Source: Humibacter albus DSM 18994 (GTDB taxonomy: Bacteria > Actinomycetota > Actinomycetes > Actinomycetales > Microbacteriaceae). From it: a DNA stretch of 64,000 nt. The stretch lies in the NCBI RefSeq assembly GCF_000421825.1, contig NZ_ATXT01000014.1:186001-250000 (forward strand). Reading direction: 5' to 3'. Both the position numbers and the translations under genes were made by a program. A model generated the notes under the pieces. The model worked only from the letters and a program-made list of their open reading frames with translations, made no database searches and was not told where the DNA came from. How positions within the stretch are numbered: position 1 is the stretch's first letter; the number at the start of each line of letters is the position of its first letter. Below, in pieces: positions 1 through 9,667 of this stretch.

Positions 1-31
1 AACGCGGCCGAGTCGGCCATCCGGCTCCAAT

Positions 32-37
32 TAGGAT
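32..37 (+). promoter_or_regulatory. -10 element (TAGGAT) of a leaderless metG promoter
   Basis: TAGGAT fits TANNNT and lies 7 nt before the ATG at 45, so transcription should begin at the start codon. It also argues against the upstream in-frame ATG at 36, which lies inside the hexamer. No clear -35 is seen. Confidence 0.5.
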
Positions 38-44
38 GGAACGC

Positions 45-1628
45 ATGTCCGACGGCTCCTCGTTCTACGTCACCACGCCCATTTTCTACGTGAATGATGT
101 TCCCCACATCGGGCATGCGTACACGGAAGTCGCGGCCGACGTGCTCGCGCGCTGGCACCGCCAGTCCGGCGACGACACCTGGTTCCTCACCGGCACCGAC
201 GAGCACGGGCAGAAGATCTTGCGCACCGCCACCGCGAACGGCATGGAGCCCCGCGAATGGGCCGACCGGCTGGTCGACTCGGCGTGGAAGCCGCTGCTGA
301 AGACCGTCGACATCTCGAACGACGACTTCATCCGCACGACCGACGAGCGGCACGAGACCGCCGTCACCCGGTTCCTGCAGAAGCTGTACGACGACGGGCA
401 CGTCTACGCCGGCGAGTACGAGGGCTACTACTGCGTCGGCTGCGAGGAGTACAAGCAGCGCGACGAGCTCGACGAGCCGCTCAGCGGCGAATACCAGGGC
501 CAGCTGGTCTGTAAGATCCACTCGCGGCCGGTGGAGATCCTCAAGGAGAAGAACTACTTCTTCCGCATGAGCGCGTTCGAGGGCAAGCTGCTCGACCTCT
601 ACGAGTCGCAGCCCGACTTCGTGCAGCCGGAGAGCGTGCGCAACGAGATCATCCAGTTCGTGCGTCAGGGGCTCTCCGACCTCTCCATCTCGCGCTCCAG
701 CTTCGACTGGGGCATCAAGGTGCCGTGGGATCCCACGCACGTCGTCTACGTGTGGTTCGACGCGCTGCTCAACTACACCACGGCGGTGGGCTACGGCACC
801 GACCAGGAGCTCTTCGACCGCCGCTGGCCCGCCTACCATCTGGTCGGCAAAGACATCGCGCGATTCCACGCCGTGATCTGGCCCGCCATGCTCATGGCCG
901 CCGGGGTCGAGGTGCCGCACAAGGTCTTCGGGCACGGCTGGCTGCTCGTCGGCGGCGAGAAGATGAGCAAGTCCAAGCTCACCGGCATCGCGCCGTCGCA
1001 GATCACCGACACGTTCGGCTCTGATGCCTTCCGCTACTACTTCATGCGCGCCATCAGCTTCGGGCAGGACGGCTCGTTCAGCTGGGAGGACCTCTCGGCC
1101 CGCTACCAGGCCGAGCTCGCGAACGGCTTCGGCAACCTCGCCTCCCGGGTGATCGCCATGCTGCAGCGCTATTTCGACGGCGAGGTGCCCGCCGCCGGTG
1201 ACCCAGGTGAGTCCGACCTGCACGTGCAACAGACCGTCGCCGAGGCGACGAAGGACGCCGACGCCGCCATGCAGCGCTTCGCGATCCACGATGCGCTGGC
1301 CGCCATCTGGCGCGTGGTCGACGAGCTCAACGGCTACATCACGGAGCAGGAGCCCTGGGCGCTGGCCAAAGACGAGGGAAACCGCGCGCGCCTGCAGACC
1401 GTTCTCTACACCGCGGCGGAGGGCCTGCGCGCGCTCGCGGTGCTGCTTTCGCCGGTCGTCCCGCAGGCGACGGCGAAGCTGTGGGCGGCACTCGGCGCGA
1501 GCGACGCTCTCGGCGAGCTGACGGCACAGCCGCTGCGGGACGCCGGCCGGTGGGGCCAGCTGCCGGCGGGCATCCGAGTGGAGGCGTTGGAGGCGCTCTT
1601 CCCGCGCATCGATCAGGCCGCCGCCTAG
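45..1628 (+). CDS. metG: methionyl-tRNA synthetase
   Basis: This enzyme charges tRNA-Met with methionine in the cytoplasm. The protein (527 aa from ATG 45) is a class I synthetase of the short actinobacterial size; the C-terminal tRNA-binding domain of the E. coli enzyme is absent. The HIGH signature reads HIGH at residues 21-24 (VPHIGHAY) and the KMSKS loop reads GGEKMSKSK. A CVGC knuckle followed by CKIH lies in the connective insertion and may hold zinc. The ATG at 36 is in frame but sits in the -10 hexamer, so 45 is preferred. It is followed after 17 nt by tatD and leads a run of four same-strand housekeeping genes. Confidence 0.96.
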   Translation: MSDGSSFYVTTPIFYVNDVPHIGHAYTEVAADVLARWHRQSGDDTWFLTGTDEHGQKILRTATANGMEPREWADRLVDSAWKPLLKTVDISNDDFIRTTDERHETAVTRFLQKLYDDGHVYAGEYEGYYCVGCEEYKQRDELDEPLSGEYQGQLVCKIHSRPVEILKEKNYFFRMSAFEGKLLDLYESQPDFVQPESVRNEIIQFVRQGLSDLSISRSSFDWGIKVPWDPTHVVYVWFDALLNYTTAVGYGTDQELFDRRWPAYHLVGKDIARFHAVIWPAMLMAAGVEVPHKVFGHGWLLVGGEKMSKSKLTGIAPSQITDTFGSDAFRYYFMRAISFGQDGSFSWEDLSARYQAELANGFGNLASRVIAMLQRYFDGEVPAAGDPGESDLHVQQTVAEATKDADAAMQRFAIHDALAAIWRVVDELNGYITEQEPWALAKDEGNRARLQTVLYTAAEGLRALAVLLSPVVPQATAKLWAALGASDALGELTAQPLRDAGRWGQLPAGIRVEALEALFPRIDQAAA

Positions 1629-1645
1629 GCGAGACGCGAAAGCCC

Positions 1646-2551
1646 ATGCCCAGCGATCCGACCTACCCGCCGCTTCCGACACCGCTCACGGTGCCGGTGT
1701 ACGACAACCACACGCACATCGATCCGTCGGCGCGCCCGGGACGGATCGAGGACGGCCTGGCACTGGAGTACCGGGAGCAGCTCGATCGGGCGTCCAGTGT
1801 CGGGGTGCGCGGCGTCGTGCAGGTCGGCACCGACGTCGCCTCCTCGGTGTGGGCGGCCGAGACCGCCGCGATCGAGCCGCGCATGCTGGCGGCCGTGGCC
1901 ATCCACCCGAACGATGCTCCCGAGTTGGATGCCGCGGGCGAGCTGGACGACGCCCTCGGCGTCATCGACTCACTCGCCTCGCGTCCCCGAGTGCGGGCGA
2001 TCGGCGAGACGGGGCTCGACTTCTTCCGCACCGACGAGAACGGCAGAGCGGCGCAGTTCCGCTCGTTCGAAGCGCACATCGAGATGGCCAAGCGGCACGA
2101 CCTCGCGCTGCAGATCCACGACCGTGACGCGCACGCCGACGTGATAGCCACGCTGATGCGCGTCGGCGCCCCCGAGAAGGTCGTGTTCCACTGCTTCTCC
2201 GGCGGTCCCGATCTCGCCGAGGTGTGCGCGGCCCACGGCTGGTTCATGTCGTTCTCGGGCACCGTCACGTTCAAGAACGCGCAGAATCTGCGCGATGCGC
2301 TGCAGCTCGCCCCGCGCGCCCTGCTGATGGTGGAGACCGACGCGCCCTACCTCACGCCGACGCCGTTCCGCGGCCGTCCGAATGCGCCTTACCTCATTCC
2401 GCACACGGTGCGGTCGATGGCCGAGACCATCGGCACGGACCCGTCAGTGCTGGCGGCGCAGCTCGTCTCGAACACCGAGCTGGTGTACGGCAAATGGGAC
2501 GCGGAGCCGGTGCAGGCGCCGCCGACCGAGCCGATCGGGATCATCGCCTGA
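1646..2551 (+). CDS. tatD: TatD family metal-dependent hydrolase / DNase
   Basis: A 301-aa TIM-barrel metallohydrolase of the TatD family, whose members act as 3'-5' exonucleases or DNases. The metal ligands are visible: His22 and His24 in NHTHID, Glu121 in GETGLD, His158 in IHDR, His182 in FHCFSGG and Asp232 in ETDAPYLTP. An upstream reading-frame extension exists, but the ATG at 1646, just after the metG stop, places the HxH motif at the usual distance from the N terminus. The stop overlaps the rsmA start (TGATG), which suggests translational coupling. The physiological substrate cannot be read from sequence. Confidence 0.93.
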   Translation: MPSDPTYPPLPTPLTVPVYDNHTHIDPSARPGRIEDGLALEYREQLDRASSVGVRGVVQVGTDVASSVWAAETAAIEPRMLAAVAIHPNDAPELDAAGELDDALGVIDSLASRPRVRAIGETGLDFFRTDENGRAAQFRSFEAHIEMAKRHDLALQIHDRDAHADVIATLMRVGAPEKVVFHCFSGGPDLAEVCAAHGWFMSFSGTVTFKNAQNLRDALQLAPRALLMVETDAPYLTPTPFRGRPNAPYLIPHTVRSMAETIGTDPSVLAAQLVSNTELVYGKWDAEPVQAPPTEPIGIIA

Positions 2552-3387
2552 TGCAGCTGCTCGGCCCGGCGGAGATCCGCGAGCTCGCGGAGCTCCTCGA
2601 CGTGACACCCACGAAGAAGCTCGGCCAGAACTTCGTCATCGACGCGAACACGGTGCGGCGCATCGTGCGCGTGGGGCAGGTGTCGGCTGGGGACGTCGTG
2701 CTCGAGGTCGGTCCCGGCCTCGGCTCGCTCACACTCGGTCTGCTGGAGACGGGCGCCCGGGTGGTGGCGGTGGAGATCGACGGGCGGCTGGCGGCGCAGC
2801 TGCCCGTGACCGTCGAGCAGCTCGCGCCCGAGGCATCCGACCGGCTCACCGTCGTGCACGAGGATGCCTTGGGCCTGGATGCCCTCCCGCTCGCCCCGCA
2901 CCGCCTCGTGGCGAACCTGCCGTACAACGTCTCGGTGCCGGTGCTCCTGCACCTGCTGCAGACGCTCCCGTCCCTGGTCGCCGGCGTCGTGATGGTGCAG
3001 GCCGAGGTGGGCCGGCGCATCGCGGCGGCGCCCGGGTCGAAGGTGTACGGAGCGCCGAGCGTGAAGGCGGCCTGGTACGGGTCGTGGCGCACCGTGGGGC
3101 AGGTCTCGCGTCAGGTGTTCTGGCCGGTGCCGAACGTGGACTCGATCCTTGTCGGGTTCAGCAAGCACGAGCATCCGGGCGACGACGAGCTGCGCTCGCG
3201 CGTGTTCCGCATCGTGGATGCCGCATTCGGGCAGCGACGCAAGATGCTGCGGCAGTCGCTGGCCGGAGTCTTCGGCAGTGCGCAGGAAGCGTCGGCTGCG
3301 CTCGAGTCCGCGGGACTGCCGCCGACCGCCCGCGGCGAGGAGCTCACGGTCGACGACTTCGTCGCGCTCGGCCGTGTCGTCGGGTGA
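2551..3387 (+). CDS. rsmA: 16S rRNA (adenine1518-N6/adenine1519-N6)-dimethyltransferase
   Basis: RsmA (KsgA) dimethylates two adjacent adenines in the 3' hairpin of 16S rRNA during small-subunit maturation, using SAM. The 278-aa protein has the family landmarks in order: LGQNFVID (residues 24-31), the SAM-binding [10 protein letters not shown] (52-61) and the catalytic NLPYN (122-126), followed by the small helical domain. The ATG overlaps the last base of the tatD stop codon, so the two are probably translated in tandem. Size and order are ordinary for actinobacteria. Confidence 0.96.
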   Translation: MQLLGPAEIRELAELLDVTPTKKLGQNFVIDANTVRRIVRVGQVSAGDVVLEVGPGLGSLTLGLLETGARVVAVEIDGRLAAQLPVTVEQLAPEASDRLTVVHEDALGLDALPLAPHRLVANLPYNVSVPVLLHLLQTLPSLVAGVVMVQAEVGRRIAAAPGSKVYGAPSVKAAWYGSWRTVGQVSRQVFWPVPNVDSILVGFSKHEHPGDDELRSRVFRIVDAAFGQRRKMLRQSLAGVFGSAQEASAALESAGLPPTARGEELTVDDFVALGRVVG

Positions 3388-3409
3388 CGGCGCGCCGGGT
3401 CTGACCACG

Positions 3410-3415
3410 TAGGTT
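3410..3415 (+). promoter_or_regulatory. -10 element (TAGGTT) of a leaderless ispE promoter
   Basis: TAGGTT is followed by 7 nt and the ATG at 3423. This selects 3423 over the TTG at 3414 (inside the hexamer) and over the ATG at 3426. Confidence 0.45.
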
Positions 3416-3422
3416 GGTATTC

Positions 3423-4364
3423 ATGATGACCGCGAGCCAAGGCCTGCCCGTGCACGCCCGCGCCCCCGGCAAGGTGAACCTCTATCTCGGCGTCGGCGCC
3501 GTGGGCGAGGACGGGTACCACTCGGTCGCCTCCGTCTATCAGGCAGTGTCGCTCTACGAGGACGTGCGCGTATGGCCGTCCGACACGGTGTCGCTGAGCT
3601 TCAGCGGCCCGATCGACTGCTCGGCGCTGCCCACCGACGACCGCAACATCGCGGTGCGCGCCGCGCGGCTGGTTGCCGACGCCGCCGGCGTCTCGGCGGG
3701 CGTGCGCATCGAGATCGAGAAGTCCGTGCCGATCGCGGGAGGTATGGGCGGCGGCTCGGCGGATGCCGCGGCCACCCTGGTCGCGTGCGATGCGTTGTGG
3801 AATGCGGGACTCACTCGCGACCAGCTGCATGAGCTCGCGGCGGAGCTCGGCGCCGACGTCCCGTTCGCACTGGCCGGAGGCACGGCGATCGGTCTCGGAC
3901 GCGGCGACGAGCTCAGCCCGGTGCTGACGCAGGGCCGCTTCGAGTGGGTGCTCGTGCTGCCCCGGGGTGAGCTGTCGACCCCTGCGGTGTATCGCGAGCT
4001 GGATGCCCACCGCCTGCGCCACGCGGGCGACCTGCCCGAGGTGGACGAGCATCCGTCGGTGAGCACGGAGCTGTTGCAGGCCTTGCGCGCGGGCGACCCG
4101 TCGCTGCTCGCGGAGACTCTGGCGAACGACCTGCAGGCGCCGGCGATCCACCTCTCGGACGCGCTCTCCGACGTGCTCGAGTTGGGGGAGCGCGCGGGAG
4201 CCCTCGCGGGGCTGGTCTCCGGGTCGGGGCCGACCGTCGCGTTCCTCGCCGAAGACCGGGAGTCCGCGATCGACCTGCAGATCGCCCTGAGTGCGGCGAT
4301 GCTCCGCGCGGTGCGCGTCTCCGCTCCGGTGCACGGGGCCCGCGTGATGCCCCTGGACGGCTGA
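3423..4364 (+). CDS. ispE: 4-diphosphocytidyl-2-C-methyl-D-erythritol kinase
   Basis: IspE phosphorylates 4-diphosphocytidyl-methylerythritol, the fourth step of the MEP pathway to isoprenoids, with ATP. The 313-aa protein is a GHMP kinase: the substrate-binding [12 protein letters not shown] is at residues 14-25 and the ATP loop [15 protein letters not shown] at about 103-117; a C-terminal glycine-rich motif ([12 protein letters not shown]) closes the fold. Start 3423 is chosen because of the TAGGTT hexamer 7 nt upstream. It is the last gene of the rsmA run and is followed 4 nt later by an MFS transporter. Confidence 0.94.
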   Translation: MMTASQGLPVHARAPGKVNLYLGVGAVGEDGYHSVASVYQAVSLYEDVRVWPSDTVSLSFSGPIDCSALPTDDRNIAVRAARLVADAAGVSAGVRIEIEKSVPIAGGMGGGSADAAATLVACDALWNAGLTRDQLHELAAELGADVPFALAGGTAIGLGRGDELSPVLTQGRFEWVLVLPRGELSTPAVYRELDAHRLRHAGDLPEVDEHPSVSTELLQALRAGDPSLLAETLANDLQAPAIHLSDALSDVLELGERAGALAGLVSGSGPTVAFLAEDRESAIDLQIALSAAMLRAVRVSAPVHGARVMPLDG

Positions 4365-4368
4365 TGGG

Positions 4369-5628
4369 GTGAGCGACGCGGTCTCCTCGAGTGGCCCGAA
4401 CCCTGCCTGGCGCGGCCACGATCGCGGTAGTCCGGAGTACTGCCGCATCCTGGTGGCACTCGGCTTCGTCGGTATCGCGACGTTCGCGCAGCTGTATTCC
4501 CCGCAGGGAATACTTCCGCTCGTGGCACGGGATCTCCAGGTCTCGGCGGCGCAATCCGCCCTGCTCATCTCGGCTGCCACGATCGGCCTCGCCGTCGGCG
4601 TGCTCCCGTGGTCCTGGCTCGCGGGGCGCATCGGATGCCTGCCCGCCATGCGTCTCGCGCTGATTGCCGCCGTGGTCTTCGGCGCGGTGGGCGTCGTGAT
4701 GCCGGAGTTCACGGGCATCCTGGTGCTGCGTGTGCTGCAGGGGCTCGCGCTCGGCGGGGTGCCTGCGCTCGCGATCGCCTACCTGCACGACGAGGTGCGT
4801 CCCGCGCACACGGTGGTGGCGGCGGCCACCTACGTGTCGGGCACGACCGTCGGCGGGCTGGTCGGGCGCATCCTGGCCGCGCCGTTCGCCGAGCTCGCCG
4901 GCTGGCGCGTCGGCGTCGGTGCGGTCGTGCTGCTGTGCGCCGCGGCGACCGCCGGCTTCGTGTTGATCGCTCCCGTGCCGCGCGGCGGCGGGCGGTCACC
5001 GCAGGCGACGCTGCGCTGGGTGGCGAAGGCGGCCTGGGCGAATCTGCGCTCGGCCGGCATGCTCGTGCTGTTCGCGCAGGCATTCCTGCTCATGGGCGGA
5101 TTCGTGACGGTGTACAACTACCTCGCGTTCCGCCTGGAGCAGCCCCCGTTCGAGTTGAACGCGTTCGCGGTGTCGCTGCTGTTCCTCGCCTATCTGGCGG
5201 GCACCTATTCCTCACGGCAGGCCGGGGGAGCGGCGCGCGCGTTCGGGCGCGCCCGCGTGCTGCTGGTCTCGATCGCGGTCATGGTGGTCGGGGTGCTGAT
5301 CACGCTCTTCGGCTCGCTGGTGCTGGTGATCGTCGGACTCGTCGTCTTCACGGCCGGCTTCTTCGGCGCGCACGCGATCGCGTCAGGCTGGGTCGGCGCG
5401 CGAGCGGCAGTCGGACGGGCGCAGGCCGCGTCGCTCTACAACCTCTTCTACTATCTGGGCTCGAGTCTGATCGGCTGGTTCGGCGGCCTCGTCTTCGCGG
5501 TGGCAGGCTGGGGCGCGACGGTGGGGCTGGTCGCCGGGCTGGCGGTGCTGGCTGCCGCGCTCGCCGGAGGCTACGCCCTGGCCACACGAGGCTCAGTCAC
5601 ACCAGGCTCAGTCACACGAGGCTCATGA
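4369..5628 (+). CDS. MFS transporter (YnfM-like)
   Basis: A 419-aa major facilitator protein with about 12 predicted membrane segments; no N-terminal signal beyond the first helix. The early sequence (FAQLYSPQGILP) and the loop between helices 2 and 3 (LAGRIGCLPAMR) resemble YnfM/Cmx-type exporters, but the substrate is unknown. It begins with GTG 4 nt after the ispE stop, so it could be read from the same transcript. The last 15 residues are a tandem repeat (TRGSV-TPGSV-TRGS) encoded by three 15-nt units, and the 3' end overlaps the convergent gene by 17 nt. Confidence 0.85.
   Translation: MSDAVSSSGPNPAWRGHDRGSPEYCRILVALGFVGIATFAQLYSPQGILPLVARDLQVSAAQSALLISAATIGLAVGVLPWSWLAGRIGCLPAMRLALIAAVVFGAVGVVMPEFTGILVLRVLQGLALGGVPALAIAYLHDEVRPAHTVVAAATYVSGTTVGGLVGRILAAPFAELAGWRVGVGAVVLLCAAATAGFVLIAPVPRGGGRSPQATLRWVAKAAWANLRSAGMLVLFAQAFLLMGGFVTVYNYLAFRLEQPPFELNAFAVSLLFLAYLAGTYSSRQAGGAARAFGRARVLLVSIAVMVVGVLITLFGSLVLVIVGLVVFTAGFFGAHAIASGWVGARAAVGRAQAASLYNLFYYLGSSLIGWFGGLVFAVAGWGATVGLVAGLAVLAAALAGGYALATRGSVTPGSVTRGS
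5583..5627 (+). repeat. 15-nt tandem repeat, 3 units
   Basis: Units CACACGAGGCTCAGT, CACACCAGGCTCAGT and CACACGAGGCTCATG lie at 5583-5597, 5598-5612 and 5613-5627. They encode the C terminus of the MFS transporter on the plus strand and the last residues and stop of the convergent gene on the minus strand. Confidence 0.9.
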
Positions 5629-6598
5629 GCGCGACGCCGACCGCGAGCGGCACGAACGGCACGGTAACGGCGAGCAGTACGGGCATCACGCGGCTGCGCG
5701 TCGGCACTGTGCGTGCAGCGGCGGACAGGGTGTCACCCGGGCGCCGGGGCGAGCGCGGCGCGAGCGCGGGCGCGTCTTCGTCGCGGTAGAGCAGCGTGCG
5801 GCGGCCGAAGCGCTCGTGCAGCGCGGCGATCACCATGACGAACTGCTCGAGCCGGTCCTGCTTCGTGAGGTCTTCCGAGGGCAGGTACACGTGCAGAGTG
5901 CCGTCGACGATCTCCAGATCGAGGTCGGCGGCGTGATCCAGCAGGATCACCATCAGGTCGGGCGTGAGCAGATACAGGGCGTCCCGCTCGTAGCCGGCCG
6001 GGACGGACACCTGGAATACGTCGCTGAAGTTGCCCTCCAGCCGCAGCTCGCGCACCGAATTCGGGGTGCGGGGCAGCGCCGAGAGCGCACCGTGGCCGGC
6101 GCGCGAGCGCAGGACGATGCGTGGCGCTTCCGCCTGCAAGGGGATGCGCACGGCTCGGGTCGCGTACGTCCTCGCGCCGTCGCCGCTGCCCACCGTGAAC
6201 GTTCGCGCGGCGGAGTCGAACGGGAGAGCCGTGCCGCGGGCATCTAGGTACGCCGTGGATCGGCGGCGCGTGCGGGGGATCTGCTCGTCGATCGACCCGC
6301 CCCAGATCCGGTCGCTCACGTCGTCGAGATACTCCCAGCCGAGTGCGGCGGCGATGTGCAGGAGCGCCGCGCGCATGCCATCCGCGCGGCGCACGGTGGT
6401 GGCGACGTAGAAGACCAGGGCCGCTCCCACCAGCAGCACCGCGACCTGAGACGCCAGCAGCGCGATCCCGGCGAGTTCGAAGCCCACGGGGAGCAGGTAG
6501 AAGGCGACCGCTGCCGCGACGACGAAGTAGCCGAGCGCCGCCACGACGACGGTCTTCCCGCCGCCGCGCAGCGAAGGGGATGACGCGGTGACCGTCAT
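5612..6598 (-). CDS. uncharacterised membrane-anchored protein
   Basis: I do not recognise this 328-aa protein. It has two N-terminal membrane helices (about residues 15-70), a soluble central region of about 210 residues with the conserved-looking patch LLTPDLMVILLDHAADLDLEIVDG, and a C-terminal membrane helix (about 305-328). Its ATG overlaps the stop of the upstream gene (TGATG), so the pair is translationally coupled and probably functions together. A much longer reading frame runs upstream, but that part is out-of-frame shadow of the neighbouring gene. The stop lies in a 15-nt repeat shared with the convergent MFS gene. Confidence 0.75.
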   Translation of the reverse strand: MTVTASSPSLRGGGKTVVVAALGYFVVAAAVAFYLLPVGFELAGIALLASQVAVLLVGAALVFYVATTVRRADGMRAALLHIAAALGWEYLDDVSDRIWGGSIDEQIPRTRRRSTAYLDARGTALPFDSAARTFTVGSGDGARTYATRAVRIPLQAEAPRIVLRSRAGHGALSALPRTPNSVRELRLEGNFSDVFQVSVPAGYERDALYLLTPDLMVILLDHAADLDLEIVDGTLHVYLPSEDLTKQDRLEQFVMVIAALHERFGRRTLLYRDEDAPALAPRSPRRPGDTLSAAARTVPTRSRVMPVLLAVTVPFVPLAVGVALMSLV

Positions 6599-7095
6599 CA
6601 GGGCTGGTAGACGACGCCGATGCTCAGCTCGCCGTCCACCCGCACCCATGCCAGCCAGTGCGGCTCGCGGCTCGCGGTCAGGCGCTGGATCGGAATGACG
6701 TACACGCCGTGCTCCGGCCGCGACAGGTCGCGGAAAGCGGGCTTGTCCTTGATCCAAGTCCTGCCGCCGCCGTCCCACGCCTCCAGCGAGGAATACGTGT
6801 AGCCGTTCGCGCGCAGGTTCGCGACGTCGGCGAGCCGTTCCGCCTCGGGCGCCAGTTGCGCGAGCACCTCGCCGGGCACGACGCCGTCGAGCGTGAACGC
6901 GGCCACGTCGTAGACGTTGTCGTCGCCGTAGTCGCGAGTCGTCAGAAGCGACAGTTCGGTGACGCCCTTGTCGCTCGTCGACGTCCAGAGGGCGTGCGAG
7001 GTCTTGGCTCGCTTGTTCATCATGAACCCGCCGAAGTTCTTCTTCTGGAAGGCGAAGTCGTCGAGCTTGGCAGTGATCTCTTCTCGGGTCGTCAT
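6598..7095 (-). CDS. uncharacterised soluble protein
   Basis: A 165-aa protein without signal peptide, membrane segment or motif that I recognise. It begins MTTREEITAKLDDFAF and is rich in aromatic residues in its C-terminal half. The start is placed at ATG 7095 because AAAGGA (complement of 7107-7112) lies 11 nt upstream; the frame is open farther back but reads through intergenic DNA. It is the first gene of a two-gene unit with the membrane protein at 5612-6598 and is divergent from the HTH/TPR regulator at 7245, whose product might control it (inference). Confidence 0.72.
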   Translation of the reverse strand: MTTREEITAKLDDFAFQKKNFGGFMMNKRAKTSHALWTSTSDKGVTELSLLTTRDYGDDNVYDVAAFTLDGVVPGEVLAQLAPEAERLADVANLRANGYTYSSLEAWDGGGRTWIKDKPAFRDLSRPEHGVYVIPIQRLTASREPHWLAWVRVDGELSIGVVYQP

Positions 7096-7232
7096 TGGTG
7101 CCTGTGTCCTTTCGCGGCAGGGGATCGCCTGCCGGGAGCCTACGGTGGGGACGCAAGGGGACGACCGGGGTCCGAACGATCCCGAACGGACCTCGTGGCA
7201 CGCGCGCAGCGACGAGTTTCGTGGGCACGCCC

Positions 7233-7238
7233 TAGGCT
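7233..7238 (+). promoter_or_regulatory. -10 element (TAGGCT) of a leaderless promoter
   Basis: TAGGCT is followed by 6 nt and the GTG at 7245. No Shine-Dalgarno sequence is present, which supports leaderless initiation. Confidence 0.5.
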
Positions 7239-7244
7239 TGACGG

Positions 7245-9653
7245 GTGCCCGTTCGTGCGACAGTTCCGCGCAATCTCGACGAGCTGAGCGCCCACCTCGG
7301 TACACTGCGTGCGGCCGCCGGATCGCCCTCGTACGCTGAGATCGCGCGGCGGATCGGCGCACTCCGCGGGGGCGTCGAACCGGCGAAGGTGACCGTCTAC
7401 GACTGCTTCCGACGCGGGCGTCGTCGTCTCGACGACGCGCTCGTGGGCGACATCGCCCGCGCCCTCGGTATGCCGGAGCCCGAGGCGACGGCCTTGCGGG
7501 ACCGCGCCCGCGAGCTCAACGGCGACCGTGCGGCGGTACACGTAGAGGTCACGGCCGCCAGCCGCGACGCGCACGGCGTGATCGGGCGCGAGCGGCTGGT
7601 GGCGGGCATCCCGCAGGCGCCCGTCGTGGTGCTCACCGGTCTGCCCGGCGTGGGTACGAGTTCCGTCGCCTCCGTGCTGGCGCAGGGTGAAACGCTCACG
7701 GTGCAGCTGCGTGCTTCGCACCTCGGTGGTCGCGTCGCGGACCCGGTCGAGGTGCTGCGCCGAATGCTGGGTGCGCTCGGGTACCGCTCCGTCCCCTACG
7801 AACTCGCACGGCTGCGCGAGCGGCTCGCGCTCGAGGGCCGCGACAGGACCGTCGTGCTCGAGGATGCCGCCGATTCCGCCCTCGTCTCCGCTCTCGTCGT
7901 TCCCGGTGTGCGCTACGTGATCACGGCGCACGCACCGCTCGACGGACTGGAGGACCAGCCGGGTCTCTCCGGCCTGGCAGTGCACCGGGTGACGGTCCCC
8001 CCGCTGGCGGACGACGACGCACGCGCACTGCTGAGCGCGCTCCTGCATGCCCCGCGCGACGAGCCCGCGCTCGCGCGGCTGGTTCGTGTTGCCGGCGGCC
8101 TCCCGCTCGATCTCGTGATGCTCGCGGCCACGGTCGGCGCCAGCCCGGGTTGGAGTCTCGACGACCTGGCGGACCGCTTCGAGCGCGAGCCGGCATCCTC
8201 ACGCATGCGCCCCGCCCTTCACGCCGCGCTGGCCGCACTCGACCCCACGGACGCGGAAGTGCTCCGCGTCGCCGCGCTGTTCGATCGCGAGGTCGACGTC
8301 GCCGTGCTGCGGGCGGTCTTTCCGCACGCGGATGCCGCGCTGGCGCGCCTGGCCGCACGCCACCTGGTGACCGTCGACGAGGAGCGGGTGGGCATGCACG
8401 CCACGGTGTTCGCGTTCGTGCGCGAGGAGGCACGGGCATCCCTCCCCGTCTCCGCCCGGCGTGCGGTGGCCGAGCGTGCGGGCGCGAGGATCCTGGCCGC
8501 ACTGGAGAGCGATCCCGAGTACGCCGCGCGGGAATACGCGACGGTGTTCGCCGTCGCCGCCGCGGCGTCCGAGCACGAACTGGACGACGTCGTGGAGCGT
8601 GTCGCGCTCGCGGCCTACCCCGCGCTGGCGGAGTGGTCGATGTGGGCGGAGGCCTTGCGCCTGCACGAGCTCGCATCACGGGCGTCGGCGTTGGAACTCG
8701 TGCCCGAGCTCGCCCTCAACGTGGCGGTGTGCGCCGAGAAGCTCGGCCGGTACGACGAAGCGCTCATGATCCTGAACCGTGTGCGCCGGGTTGCATCGGG
8801 GTCCGCTTTCGCCCGCACCTGGAATCAGATCGGCAGCGTGCACCGGCGCATGAGTCGTTTCGATGAGGCATTGCGCGCGTACCGCCAGGCGGCCACGGCG
8901 GCGAAGGCGGGCGGCGACCCTTTCGTGGAGGGGCGAGCGCGGGGAAACCTCGCGGACACCCTGCGCATCGTGGCGCGCTACGCGGAGGCCGAGAAGGGGT
9001 ACGCGCGGGCACTCGCGATCGCGGAGCGGGTGAACGACGCCTTGAACATCAGCATCGTGCGCACCAATCGCGCGCTGCTGTACATCTCGATGGGCAGGTT
9101 CGACGAAGCCGAGTCCGAGTTGGCCTGGCTGAAGGCGCACGCGGGCGAGAAGCCGGTGCCGCACGTGCACACGGTGCTCGCGCTCGCCGCCGAGGCTGCC
9201 GATGACATGCAGTTGGCGCGGAAGAGGCTCGCCACCGCCGAGGCCGCTGCGTCGGCGGCAGGGGAGTACTCGGCCTCGAGCGAGCTCACGCTGTTGTCGG
9301 CGCGCCTGAGCGCGGCCGACGGCGACGCGGCAGGAGCGGTACCGGTCGTCGAGGCTGTGCTGGCCGACGGCGTGCGCACGGGATCGCCGCTGCTGGAGAC
9401 CGACGCCGGCAACACGCTCGCCGAGATCCTGCTGCAGGTGGGGGATGCCGACGGTGCAGTCCATCGCGCCGCCGCCGCCGAAGAGGTGGCCGAGGCGACC
9501 GGCGACCTCGTCGAGATCGCGCGGAGTCGTGCGATTCGCGCTGACGCGGCAGAGCTCGCGGGTGACGCCGACCGAGCTGCCCGGCTTCGGGCATCCTCCC
9601 GCGAGTTGTATCGCCGCATCGGGCACCGGCTGGGAGCCGAGACGCCGCGCTGA
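7245..9653 (+). CDS. HTH / STAND-type NTPase / TPR regulatory protein
   Basis: An 802-aa multidomain protein of the actinobacterial STAND regulator type. An XRE-like helix-turn-helix occupies about residues 12-90 (SYAEIARRIG, VTVYDCFRRG). A nucleotide-binding domain follows, with P-loop GLPGVGTS at 132-139 and a hydrophobic-acidic Walker B-like RTVVLED. A winged-helix region follows, and about 350 C-terminal residues form TPR helices (LGRYDEALMILNRV, MSRFDEALRAYRQA, VARYAEAEKGYARA). The Walker A lysine is replaced by threonine (138), so ATP hydrolysis may be lost. It starts with GTG in a leaderless context and is divergent from the pair at 5612-7095. Target genes are unknown. Confidence 0.8.
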   Translation: MPVRATVPRNLDELSAHLGTLRAAAGSPSYAEIARRIGALRGGVEPAKVTVYDCFRRGRRRLDDALVGDIARALGMPEPEATALRDRARELNGDRAAVHVEVTAASRDAHGVIGRERLVAGIPQAPVVVLTGLPGVGTSSVASVLAQGETLTVQLRASHLGGRVADPVEVLRRMLGALGYRSVPYELARLRERLALEGRDRTVVLEDAADSALVSALVVPGVRYVITAHAPLDGLEDQPGLSGLAVHRVTVPPLADDDARALLSALLHAPRDEPALARLVRVAGGLPLDLVMLAATVGASPGWSLDDLADRFEREPASSRMRPALHAALAALDPTDAEVLRVAALFDREVDVAVLRAVFPHADAALARLAARHLVTVDEERVGMHATVFAFVREEARASLPVSARRAVAERAGARILAALESDPEYAAREYATVFAVAAAASEHELDDVVERVALAAYPALAEWSMWAEALRLHELASRASALELVPELALNVAVCAEKLGRYDEALMILNRVRRVASGSAFARTWNQIGSVHRRMSRFDEALRAYRQAATAAKAGGDPFVEGRARGNLADTLRIVARYAEAEKGYARALAIAERVNDALNISIVRTNRALLYISMGRFDEAESELAWLKAHAGEKPVPHVHTVLALAAEAADDMQLARKRLATAEAAASAAGEYSASSELTLLSARLSAADGDAAGAVPVVEAVLADGVRTGSPLLETDAGNTLAEILLQVGDADGAVHRAAAAEEVAEATGDLVEIARSRAIRADAAELAGDADRAARLRASSRELYRRIGHRLGAETPR

Positions 9654-9667
9654 CGACTCCGCTGCGA

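Noticed and set aside
36-44. ATG at 36 as the metG start
   Set aside because: It lies in the TAGGAT hexamer; 45 has proper spacing and matches homologue length.
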